DNA from: Streptomyces sclerotialus
Lineage (GTDB): Bacteria; Actinomycetota; Actinomycetes; Streptomycetales; Streptomycetaceae
Direction of reading: 5' to 3'
DNA length: 64,000 bases
Assembly (NCBI RefSeq): GCF_040907265.1
Contig: NZ_JBFOHP010000002.1
Span: 5,270,001 to 5,334,000, forward strand
Shown here in pieces: positions 1 to 8,600 of the stretch. Made by a program: the position numbers and the translations under genes. The number at the start of each line of letters is the position of its first letter. Positions within the stretch are counted from its first letter, which is position 1. Under the pieces are notes generated by a model. That model did not search any database and was not told the origin of the DNA. It was given only the letters and a program-made list of their open reading frames with translations.

Positions 1-185
1 GGGAGGTGGACGACAACCTGGGACCCGTGCGTGATGCCCGCTGGACCAGCTTGAAGCAGATGCAACTGATCATCGCCCTGGAGGAGCGGTACGGCACGTC
101 CTTCTCCCGGCAGGACGTCCGCGCCATGAAGACCGTGGGCGCGGTGCGTGAGGTCCTCAGGAGCAAGGGGGTGTCGGCGGCGTGA
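1..185 (+). CDS. Acyl carrier protein, C-terminal part (5' end outside window)
   Basis: The reading frame begins before the window and ends at the TGA at 183-185. The visible 60 residues look like the second half of an acyl carrier protein. A Ser in a T-S-L context (codon 48-50) stands where the phosphopantetheine-bearing Ser of the D-S-L motif is expected. It is followed by the helix-II type stretch QMQLIIALEERYG and a closing helix with TVGAVREVL, which matches the usual TVGD-x-V pattern of ACPs. The stop overlaps the GTG start of the E1alpha gene, so the carrier protein and the E1/E2 enzymes are probably translated together. I infer that the E1/E2 genes act on this carrier. Missing upstream sequence prevents any statement about the start or about fused domains. 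Confidence 0.8.
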   Translation, partial: EVDDNLGPVRDARWTSLKQMQLIIALEERYGTSFSRQDVRAMKTVGAVREVLRSKGVSAA

Positions 186-1105
186 CGATCACCGCGCAGG
201 CACCCCCGGAACTGCGGGCGCTCGACGACGAAGACCTGGAATCGCTGCTGCTGGTCCGGCACTTCGAACGGAAGCTCCTCGATCTGTTCGCCGCCGGGAA
301 GCTGAACGGTACGACGCACACCTGCCTCGGCCAGGAGTACGTCCCGGTGTCCCTCAACCCGCTGCTGGCCGAGGACGACTTCGTCTTCAGCAACCACCGC
401 GGGCACGGGCACTACCTCGCCCGGTTCGCCGATCCGGCCGGTCTCCTGGCGGAGATCACCGGCCGGGAAGGCGCCGTCTGCGGTGGCGTCGGCGGCAGTC
501 AGCACATCTTCCGGGGCAGCTACCTCTCGACCGGTATCCAGGGCGAGAGCCTGCCGGTTGCGGCCGGCGCGGCACTGCATTTCAAGCGCAACGAACTCCC
601 GCTGCTGGCCGCCGTGTACATCGGGGACGGCACGTGGGGCGAGGGTTCCGTCTACGAGGCCCTGAACATCGCCCAGCTGTGGGAACTCCCGCTTCTGGTC
701 GTCGTCGAGAACAATGGCATCTCCCAGACCACACCCAGCGCGGCCAACATGGCAGGCACCGTACGCGGCCGTGCGGAGGCTTTCGGGGTCGGCTACCACC
801 GCGTGACGACCCATGACATCCATCGCATCCGTGCCGAGCTGGCTCCGGAGATCGAGCGGGTGCGCCACCAGCACCAGCCGCTCGTCGTCGAGTTCGAGAC
901 CGTCCGGCTCGGTCCGCACAGCAAGGGTGACGACACCCGGCCTGCCGAGGTCGTCGAGCGCGCGCGGCAGCGTGACTGGTACGGCGGCTACCGGGCGGCG
1001 GACCCCGAGCGCTTCGACCGGCACGACCACAAGGTACGGGAACTGATCGACCTCGTCGCCGCGGACGTCCTGGAGCGGCCGCTGGTCTCCGGAGGGGTGG
1101 CATGA
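182..1105 (+). CDS. Thiamine-diphosphate 2-oxoacid dehydrogenase-like E1 component, alpha subunit
   Basis: A 307-residue protein of the E1alpha family (pyruvate, acetoin or branched-chain dehydrogenase type). The thiamine-diphosphate motif is plain: GDGTWGEG at about residues 149-156, closed by VVENNGIS near residue 178. N-terminal features also fit, with RHFERKLLDLFAAG (seen as RxxE in the family), a GQEYV segment and the SNHRGHGHYLA substrate/cofactor loop. The GTG start at 182 overlaps the ACP stop, and the 3' end overlaps E1beta by ATGA. Family members decarboxylate a 2-oxoacid, or accept a ketol donor, and pass the two-carbon unit to a lipoyl group on E2. The tight coupling to an ACP suggests a role in making an unusual acyl-ACP starter or extender rather than housekeeping pyruvate oxidation. 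That role is inference. Confidence 0.85.
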   Translation: MTITAQAPPELRALDDEDLESLLLVRHFERKLLDLFAAGKLNGTTHTCLGQEYVPVSLNPLLAEDDFVFSNHRGHGHYLARFADPAGLLAEITGREGAVCGGVGGSQHIFRGSYLSTGIQGESLPVAAGAALHFKRNELPLLAAVYIGDGTWGEGSVYEALNIAQLWELPLLVVVENNGISQTTPSAANMAGTVRGRAEAFGVGYHRVTTHDIHRIRAELAPEIERVRHQHQPLVVEFETVRLGPHSKGDDTRPAEVVERARQRDWYGGYRAADPERFDRHDHKVRELIDLVAADVLERPLVSGGVA

Positions 1106-2118
1106 AGCGCAACGAACGGGTGGGCGAGAACCTCAACCGCGCCCTGCACGACGTCATGGCGGCCCATGACGACACCTTCCTGATCGGCGAGGACGTCCTC
1201 GACCCGTACGGTGGCGCGTTCAACATCACCAAGGGGCTCTCGGACCGCTTCGGTGACCGTGTGCTCACCACGCCCATCAGTGAGAACGCCATTCTGGGCA
1301 TCGCCAACGGGCTGGCCCTGACGGGGAACAAGCCGATCGCCGAGATGATGTTCGGCGACTTCATCACGCTGGCCTTCGACCAGATCGTGAACTTCTCGGC
1401 CAAGTCCGTCGCGATGTACGGCAGGCAGCACCCGATGCACCTCGTGGTCCGCTGCCCGGTCGGAGGGCGGCGCGGTTACGGACCGACGCACAGCCAGAGC
1501 CCGCAGAAACACTTCCTCGGCGTCCCCGACCTGCACCTTTTCGAGCTGTCCCCGTTCCACGACAACACCGCCGTCCTGAACGGCATGATCGAACTGGGCA
1601 AGCCCAGCATCTTCTTCGAGGACAAGGTCCTCTACACCGAGCGCAGGCACCAGGAAGGTCTGGTCGCCGACCTGTTCACCCTGGAGTTCGTCGGGGAGGG
1701 CCCCTTCCCCACCGCACGGCTCTCCATCGACGGGATCGGCGACCCGGAGCTCGTGCTGATCGCACCGGGCGGTCTCGCCGGCCGGGCCGTCGAGGCGGCG
1801 CGCGAGCTCTTCCTGTCGCACGAGATCGCCTGCGCCGTCTACGTACCCAGCGCGCTGTACCCCTTCGACGTGAGCGTCCTCGCCGATCCGGTGGCCCGGG
1901 CCGGCCGCGTCTGCGTCGTGGAGGACGCCCCGCCCGGCGGCAGCTGGGGGGCCGAAGTCGCCCACCAGCTCTACTCGCACTGCTGGCAGAGTCTGCGCGC
2001 CCCCGTCCGCCTGGTCCACTCGGCGGACTCCGTCATCCCCACTGCGCTCCATCTGGAGCGGGACGTCGTGGTCAGCAGCCGGTCCGTGGGGTCCGCCCTT
2101 CGAGAGTTGGTCCGATGA
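1102..2118 (+). CDS. Thiamine-diphosphate 2-oxoacid dehydrogenase-like E1 component, beta subunit
   Basis: A 338-residue E1beta subunit. The conserved transketolase-type pyrimidine-binding region is seen as FLIGEDV near residue 27 and TPISENAILGIANGLAL around residues 54-70, where the Glu of SEN is the expected thiamine-activating acid. A glycine-rich loop with GPTHSQSPQKHF follows, corresponding to the HSQ motif of E1beta proteins. PSIFFEDKVLY and the C-terminal transketolase-C fold complete the pattern. Length is typical for a separate beta subunit (about 320-340 residues). It overlaps E1alpha upstream (ATGA) and E2 downstream (ATGA), implying balanced synthesis of an E1alpha2beta2-E2 complex. 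Substrate cannot be read from sequence; pyruvate, a hydroxypyruvate-like acid or a ketose phosphate are all possible. Confidence 0.85.
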   Translation: MKRNERVGENLNRALHDVMAAHDDTFLIGEDVLDPYGGAFNITKGLSDRFGDRVLTTPISENAILGIANGLALTGNKPIAEMMFGDFITLAFDQIVNFSAKSVAMYGRQHPMHLVVRCPVGGRRGYGPTHSQSPQKHFLGVPDLHLFELSPFHDNTAVLNGMIELGKPSIFFEDKVLYTERRHQEGLVADLFTLEFVGEGPFPTARLSIDGIGDPELVLIAPGGLAGRAVEAARELFLSHEIACAVYVPSALYPFDVSVLADPVARAGRVCVVEDAPPGGSWGAEVAHQLYSHCWQSLRAPVRLVHSADSVIPTALHLERDVVVSSRSVGSALRELVR

Positions 2119-3275
2119 TCGAGATCACCGTCCCCAAGCTGAACAACAACGACGCCGCCTACGACCTCATCGAGTGGCTCGTGGCAGACGGCGCCACCGT
2201 GTCGAAGGACGACGACCTCGTCACCGTGGAGACGTCGAAGGCGGCCGAGGACCTGGTCAGCGAGCACGACGGGGTGCTGCTGCATGTGGTGCCCGCCGGC
2301 ACGCAGGTCACCCCCGGCACCGTGGTGGCCCGGGTCTTCCCGGGTGAAGCGGAGCGCAAGGCATTCCTCGCCGAGGCCGCGGAAGCCGCCGAGGCCGGGG
2401 GCCGGAGCGGCAGCGGCGACAGCGGGGCGGGGTTCATCCTCACCGATTCCGCGCGTCGGCTGGCCACCGAGCTGGCCGTCACGGACGCGGAACTGGCCTC
2501 TCTGGGCAAGCGCATCATCAAGGGATCGGACGTCGAGGAGATCACCTCCCGGCGCGACGCCCCCGCCGAGCCGGACGAGAGCCGACTGGAACTCAGCCAG
2601 CACCAGCGCGCGATCAGCGCCGTGGTCAGTGAGTCGCACCGCACGGTCCCCGCGTCCTTCACCGTGGTACGGATCCGAACCGACGCCGCCGAAGCCGCGG
2701 CCAGGGCCGCATCGGAACGCAGTGGCACGGCCGTCGGCCTGACCGAGCTGCTGATAGCGGAACTTGCCGGACTCCGCCGGACGTTCCCTGCCTTCTTCGG
2801 CCGGTACCACGACAGCGGGCACGTCGTGCTCGCGGACGCGTCGCACATCGGAGTGACGGTCGACCTGGGCAGCGGACTGTACATACCTGTCGTCCGGGAC
2901 GCCGACCGCAAGAGCGTCGACGAGATCGCCGACCAGCTGGGCGACTTCCGCTTCTCCGCACTCCGGGGCAGCTTCCGGAGCAGCGAACTCACCGACGCCG
3001 CGATCACCCTGTCGCTCAACAACGACGAGGACGTGATCCTCACCCAGCCGATCGTCTTCCCCGGCCAGACCTGCATGCTCTCGCTCGGCGGCACGCAGCA
3101 GGCTCTCGACCTGACCGAGGACGGAGAACTGACCCGCACGTCGTACGTGTACCTGGGGCTCGCCTTCGACCACCGGGTCATCAACGGCCGGGAAGCAGTG
3201 GCCTTCCTCCGCTCCCTGAAGTCCGCGTTGGAGGAGCCGGAGCAGGCGACGGCCGGGCCGGCACAGGGCAGCTGA
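2115..3275 (+). CDS. Lipoyl-dependent acyltransferase (E2-like), probably loading a C2 unit on the neighbouring ACP
   Basis: A 386-residue E2. One N-terminal lipoyl domain (residues 1-78) carries the lipoyl-lysine motif ETSKA at Lys42. A short linker leads to a peripheral-subunit-binding domain around residues 110-145 (SARRLATEL...KGSDVEEI), and a CoA-acyltransferase-like catalytic domain fills residues about 155-375. The active-site motif reads F-D-H-R-V-I-N-G: His353 is present, but the Asp usual four residues later (DHRVVDG) is Asn357. The family transfers an acyl group from lipoate to CoA; here the adjacent ACP suggests transfer to a carrier protein. A precedent is the PDH-like enzymes that put a glycolyl unit on an ACP in naphthyridinomycin/saframycin-type pathways; E2-like acyltransferases also occur in tetronate clusters. 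No E3 gene is present in the window. Substrate is unknown. Confidence 0.8.
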   Translation: MIEITVPKLNNNDAAYDLIEWLVADGATVSKDDDLVTVETSKAAEDLVSEHDGVLLHVVPAGTQVTPGTVVARVFPGEAERKAFLAEAAEAAEAGGRSGSGDSGAGFILTDSARRLATELAVTDAELASLGKRIIKGSDVEEITSRRDAPAEPDESRLELSQHQRAISAVVSESHRTVPASFTVVRIRTDAAEAAARAASERSGTAVGLTELLIAELAGLRRTFPAFFGRYHDSGHVVLADASHIGVTVDLGSGLYIPVVRDADRKSVDEIADQLGDFRFSALRGSFRSSELTDAAITLSLNNDEDVILTQPIVFPGQTCMLSLGGTQQALDLTEDGELTRTSYVYLGLAFDHRVINGREAVAFLRSLKSALEEPEQATAGPAQGS

Positions 3276-3278
3276 GAC

Positions 3279-3977
3279 GTGCGGCCTGTCGTACCTCTTC
3301 GCTACGGCACGACACCGCTCCCGGACCGCTGGAACGGTGGCCCGCCACGACTGTGGCTGGCGCGCCACCGTCCCGGCGAAGCCGTTGCCGGCGCCGACGA
3401 GGCGCTGCTCGACGCCGAGGAACGCGAGCGCGCGGCCGCGTTCGCACACGCCGCGGACCGCGCCGCTTACCTCGCCGCACACGCCATGCTGCGGCGACTG
3501 CTCGGTGCCTACCTCGGCATCGCGGCGGACCGTGTCCGGTACGCCAGAGAACGGTGCCCCTGCTGTGGCGAGGGCCACGGCCGGCCCTCGGTCGTCGGCG
3601 CGCCCCTGCACTTCTCCCTCTCGCGCAGCGGCGAGTTCACCCTCGTCGCGGTCGCGGCCACGGCCGTCGGCGTGGACATCGAGGAGATACCACGGCCCGA
3701 CACGGCACGGGCGGTGACATCGGCCCTGCACACCGAGGAGCGGCAGGAACTGGCGTGCCTGCCGAGCGCCGATCGGCTCGAGGCATTCACCCGGTGCTGG
3801 GCCCGCAAGGAGGCATACCTGAAGGCAACGGGCCACGGCCTGGCCGAGGGTGTCTCTCACGTACACGTCGGCGCCGGCCCCCGCCCCGCTGAACTCGATG
3901 ACTGGTCACTGACCGACGTCACTGTCCCGCGACGGTACCGAGCGGCGTGCGCGACTCAGGGCAGGCAGTACCCATGA
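3279..3977 (+). CDS. Sfp-type 4'-phosphopantetheinyl transferase
   Basis: A 232-residue protein with both hallmark motifs of the Sfp/EntD superfamily: GVDIE beginning near residue 131 (Mg2+-binding acids) and WARKEAYLKATG near residue 177. The N-terminal region contains HAMLRRLLGAYLG and LHFSLSRSGEFTLVAVA, also typical. The enzyme moves phosphopantetheine from CoA to the conserved Ser of carrier proteins; here the obvious client is the ACP encoded four genes upstream, and perhaps megasynthases beyond the window. Its GTG start lies three bases after the E2 stop, so it belongs to the same operon. It is the last gene of this transcription unit: the next gene is on the opposite strand. A CPCC motif near residue 92 is also visible. 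Confidence 0.9.
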   Translation: MRPVVPLRYGTTPLPDRWNGGPPRLWLARHRPGEAVAGADEALLDAEERERAAAFAHAADRAAYLAAHAMLRRLLGAYLGIAADRVRYARERCPCCGEGHGRPSVVGAPLHFSLSRSGEFTLVAVAATAVGVDIEEIPRPDTARAVTSALHTEERQELACLPSADRLEAFTRCWARKEAYLKATGHGLAEGVSHVHVGAGPRPAELDDWSLTDVTVPRRYRAACATQGRQYP

Positions 3978-4150
3978 GGCCGGTGCTCCGCCGTGCTGAG
4001 CGGCATGACCTGCGTGCTTCTTGCGCTCGCCGTGTCCTTCCCGGCCGCGCCCCTGGCCGTACCCACCGACGGCCGCACCGGCACGGAACAGGCCTCCGAA
4101 CACGCAGCGAGGGCAGCGCGGGCCGATGGTCCCGGGCCGGCCCCGCCCCC

Positions 4151-5569
4151 TCACGCCCCCTTCAGATGCCGCATCAGCCGTTCGAAGTCCTGCCAGCCCG
4201 AGAGGTCGGAGGGGTCACCGGGGAGGGAGTAGTACATGGCCGGGCGGGACTTGGGGCCCAGGGCGACGGGGGGGTCGGAGAGGGGGGTGTGGCGGGTGCG
4301 GTCGGCGGGCATCTGGCGGACCTCCTCCGCGCCCAGTACGAAGGCCAGGGGGACGCCGGGGCCTTCGAAGCGGGGCGGGACGGCCAGGTCGCGGCGGGCC
4401 TTGCGGAGCTGGACCAGCATGGACTGGAGGTGGTGGCGGGTGGCCAGCACCTCGGCGGCCCGGGGGAGGGCGTCGAGCGGGAGTTCCTCGTCGGGGCCGT
4501 AGCCGAAGGCGAGGGTGATGTCCTCCTCGATGCCTCCCTTGGTGCGGGTGATGCGGACCGTCGCGAGGCCGGGGCGGTCCGGGGAGCCGACGACGACGAG
4601 CCAGGTCGGGTCCGGGGCGCGGTCGTGGGCGAGGTCGGTGAGCTGGCGCAGGGACCAGGGGAGGTTGGCGGGCTCGGCGGTGCCCCAGCCGGCCGGGGGC
4701 TCGCCGGTCAGCTCGCACCAGACCGACTCCAGGGCGCCGCCGAGGACCAGGCGGTCGTCGGCGGGGTGGACCGTACGGAAGGAGACGGCCAGCTGGCGTT
4801 CGCCGGTGTCGGTGACCTCCTGGAAGGTGGAGGCCAGGGGGGTGCGGGCGTCGGCCGGAGTGGCGCCGGGACCCTCGATGGGGGCGAAGAGGCCGTTCTG
4901 GAAGCGGAGTACGGCGCCGGACAGGCCGTCGTAGTAGCCGTCCCGTTCGTCCTGGACGACCCAGCGGGAGGGCCAGCCGGGCAGGCTGTTGCGTACGGCG
5001 GGGGAGAGGGTGGTCCCCGGTGGGGTGACGATCTGGAGGCCCAGCTCCGCGTCGGCGACGGCGCGGAACGCGTCCGAGAGCCAGGCCGTCATGGCGACCA
5101 CCGGGCGGTCCTGGATGACGACGGCGATCTTGTCGGTGAGGACGTCGACGGCGGGCTGCGCGGCCGCCGGCGTGGGCGCGACGCTCACCCCGTCGGTCTC
5201 CACCACGGCGAGCGAGCGCGCGGCCTCCGGCGGCCAGGCGGAGCCGCCGGCCAGGTGGGCGAGGCGGGCGGCGAAGGTGCCCGCGAGCTTCTCGGCCTCC
5301 TCGACGCCGGTGGTGGCACGGGCCTCCGTCCACCAGAAGGGGACGGGGGGTGGGGTGGCGCCGAGCAGTCGTTCGGCCTCGCCCGCTACCTGGACGAGCA
5401 GCGGCGCCTCGACCGACATCAGCGGGCGGCCCTCCGGGTCGCAGAGCTGCACGACCGCGTCCTCCCCCGTCGTGCCGACGAGCTTGTCGGGGCCGCCGGA
5501 GAGCAGGCCCGCGAGCACGGTCATCGGGTCGGGCATCTTCGGGGTGAGGGTGACGACGTCCTTGGTCAT
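4151..5569 (-). CDS. DUF6177-type protein of the T7SS locus
   Basis: A 472-residue soluble protein with no recognisable catalytic motif. I recall this family (annotated DUF6177) as a regular neighbour of eccC in Streptomyces T7SS loci, and here it lies 73 bp downstream of eccC on the same strand. Visible traits are an acidic composition, conserved-looking aromatic stretches such as PFWWTEAR and LPWSLRQLTDLAH, and a C-terminal segment RPAMYYSLPGDPSDLSGW. There is no signal peptide or membrane segment, so a cytoplasmic role such as substrate handling or a chaperone role is possible but unproven. It is the promoter-distal end of the T7SS operon and faces the biosynthetic operon tail to tail, with about 170 bp between them. 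Confidence 0.65.
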   Translation of the reverse strand: MTKDVVTLTPKMPDPMTVLAGLLSGGPDKLVGTTGEDAVVQLCDPEGRPLMSVEAPLLVQVAGEAERLLGATPPPVPFWWTEARATTGVEEAEKLAGTFAARLAHLAGGSAWPPEAARSLAVVETDGVSVAPTPAAAQPAVDVLTDKIAVVIQDRPVVAMTAWLSDAFRAVADAELGLQIVTPPGTTLSPAVRNSLPGWPSRWVVQDERDGYYDGLSGAVLRFQNGLFAPIEGPGATPADARTPLASTFQEVTDTGERQLAVSFRTVHPADDRLVLGGALESVWCELTGEPPAGWGTAEPANLPWSLRQLTDLAHDRAPDPTWLVVVGSPDRPGLATVRITRTKGGIEEDITLAFGYGPDEELPLDALPRAAEVLATRHHLQSMLVQLRKARRDLAVPPRFEGPGVPLAFVLGAEEVRQMPADRTRHTPLSDPPVALGPKSRPAMYYSLPGDPSDLSGWQDFERLMRHLKGA

Positions 5570-5642
5570 GTGCGCGTCCGGTTTCTGGTCATGGTCGTGG
5601 TGGTGGTCGTGGCGGGGCCCCGCCCGGTGGGCGGCCGGTCCG

Positions 5643-8600
5643 TCACCCCTCCGTGAACACCGTCTGCATCAGCCGGTTCGGCCGCCCGCGCTGCATGAAG
5701 ATGCCACGCCCCGGCGGCTGCAGCGAGGCGTACGTACCGGGGAACAGCTGGCCCTCACTGCGGTCGCCCGACATCAGGAGCGCCGAGGCACCCGACTCGC
5801 GCAGGCTCAGCATCAGCGGCTCGTACATGCCGCGGGAGGCGCCCGCGACGCGGCGGGTGAGGACGAAGTGGAGGCCGATGTCGGCGGCGGAGGGGATGTA
5901 CGGGAGGAAGGGTTCGAGGGGGGCCTGACCGGCGGTGGTCAGGACGTCGTAGTCGTCGACGAGGACGACGATCCGCGGGCCGCCGCCCCAGCTGCCCGGC
6001 TCCAGGTCCGCCACGTCCGTGCCGTCGCCCGGCAGCCGCTTCTCCAGCTGCGAGGCGACGCCGTGGGCGAGGCCCGCGCACATCTTGGGGTTGTACGCGT
6101 AGCCGCCGCGGAACTCCTCGGGGATCGCGCCGCGCAGCCCGCGCCGCGGGTCCATGACCGCGAAGACCAGCTCCTCCTCGCCGTACCGTTCGATGAGGCC
6201 GTTGGCGACGGTCTTGAGGAGGTTGGTCTTGCCGCACTCGCTGTCGCCGAGGATCAGCAGGTGCTGGTCGTGCTGGAAGAGGTCGACCATGACGGGCGCC
6301 AGCGCCGTCTGGTCCAGGCCGATCGGCACCCGCTGCGGCTCGGCGGCCGGGCCCGGCAGCAGGTGCGGCTCCAGGACGCGCGGCAGGACCCGCACGGGCT
6401 GGGCCACTTCGCCGCTCCAGGTGGCGCGGACGGTACGGGCCGTGCGCTCCAGGACCGCGCCCAGCTCCGAGGTGTCGGACAGGCCGTCCGTACGGGGCAG
6501 CGCGATCTGCGCGAAGAGCTTGCCGTCGGTCAGGACGCGGCCGGGCTCGTCGGGCGAGAGGGTCTCGGCGAGCTTGCGGTCGATGCTGGACTCGCTGGGG
6601 TCGTTCAGCCGCAGCTCGACGCGGGTGCCGAAGTACGACTGGGTGGCGATGCGTACGTCGTTCCAGCGGAGCATGCTCGCCACGACGTGGATGCCGTAGC
6701 CGCTGCCCCGCTTGAGGATGTCGGCGACCGCCTCGTCCAGCTCCTCGAAGTCGTCGCGCAGCGCGCCGAAGCCGTCGATGACCAGCACGATCTCGGCGGA
6801 GGCCAGCTGCGGCAGCCGGCCCGCCGCGTGCAGCATGCGGAGCTGGCCGACGGAGTCGATGCCGTGTTCGCGGAAGAGGTCCTCGCGGAGCGCGAGCATG
6901 TTCCGTACCTCTTCGACGGTGCGGCCCGCGCGCTCCCGGTCGGCGCGGCCCGCGACGCCGCCCACGTGCGGCAGGTCCGACAGCGCCTGGAGACCGCCGC
7001 CCACCAGGTCCAGGCCGTAGATGCCGACTTCCTGCGGGGTGTGGGTCAGCGCGAGCGACAGCGCGAGGGTGCGCAGCAGCGTGGTCTTGCCGGCGGCCGG
7101 GCCACCGATGATCGCGGCATGGCCGCCGGCCACCGTGAGGTCCAGGACGTACTGGCCCTGCCACTGCTTGGTCGGGTCGTCCAGCAGGCCGAGCGGGACC
7201 TGGAGCGGGCCGCGGCGCGCGGCCAGCTGCATGCCGCGCGCACCGACCTCGACCGGGCCGGCGGCCTTGTCCAGCGGCATGGCGGCGGGCAGCGGCGGCA
7301 GCCAGATGCGGCGTACCTGCGCCGCGGCACCCTCCAGCTGGGAGACCATCACGCCCATCTCGGTCGGCCCGGTCTCCCGGCGCCGCACCGTCGGCTCCTG
7401 CTCGCCGGTGTGCTCCGGCTCGGCGAGGGTGTTGAACGCCTCGTACTCCAGGGCCAGCGGCCCGGTGTCCTCCTCCTCGTGGCGCTGCACGGGCCCGCGG
7501 TAGGCGCCCGAGACGTAGCTCGCCTTGAACCGCTCGTAGTGGGTGGTGTCGACCTTGAGGTAGCCGAAGCCGGGCAGCGGCGGCAGGTGGAAGGCGTCCG
7601 TGGTGTCCAGGACCGTACGGGACTCGTCGGCGGAGAAGGTGCGCAGGCCGAGCCGGTACGAGAGGTAGGTGTCCAGGCCCTTGAGCTTGCCGCCCTCGAT
7701 GCGCTGGCTGGAGAGCAGCAGGTGCACGCCGATGGACCGGCCGATGCGGCCGATGGACAGGAACAGGTCGATGAAGTCCGGCTTGGCGGTGAGCAGTTCG
7801 CCGAACTCGTCGATGACGACGAAGAGGTGCGGCAGCGGATCCAGGTCCGGCCGCTTCTCGGCGCGCAGCTGCGCGTAGTCGCCGATGTCGGCGACGTTGC
7901 CCGCGTCCTTGAGCACCTGCTGGCGGCGCTTGACCTCACCGGCGAGCGAGGCGTGCACGCGCTCCACCAGGCCCGCCTGGTTCTCCAGGTTGGTGATGAC
8001 ACCGGCGACGTGCGGCAGGTCGGCGAAGGGCGCGAAGGTCGCACCGCCCTTGTAGTCGACCAGGACCAGGGCCAGGTCCTCCGGCGGGTGGGTGGCGACC
8101 AGCGCCAGTACGAGGGTGCGCAGCAGCTCCGACTTGCCGGAACCGGTCGCGCCGACGCACAGGCCGTGCGGGCCCATGCCCAGCTCGGAGGACTCCTTGA
8201 GGTCCAGCAGCACCGGCTCGCGGGAGTCGCTGATGCCGATCGGCACGCGGAGGAAGGCGCGTTCGCCGCGCGGCGCCCACAGCCGCGACAGGTCCAGCCG
8301 CGCCACGTCGTCGATGCCGAGCAGCTCGGCGAAGTCGACGGGCCCGGACAGCGGGGCGTCCACCAGGGACTCGGCGGACAGCCGCAGCGGCGCGAGCATC
8401 CGCGCCAGGCCCTCGGCGAACGGGATGCTGACCTCGTCCACCGTGCCGTGCGCGCTGATCGGCTGCTGCTCGCGCAGGTCCTCGATGACCACCTGGTCGC
8501 CGTCGACGGTGATCCGCACGCTGACCTGGCCCGGCTCCTGGACCCGCTGCTCCAGCAGGTGCAGGACGGTGACGCCCATGTCGCGCAGGCCGACCGCGTC

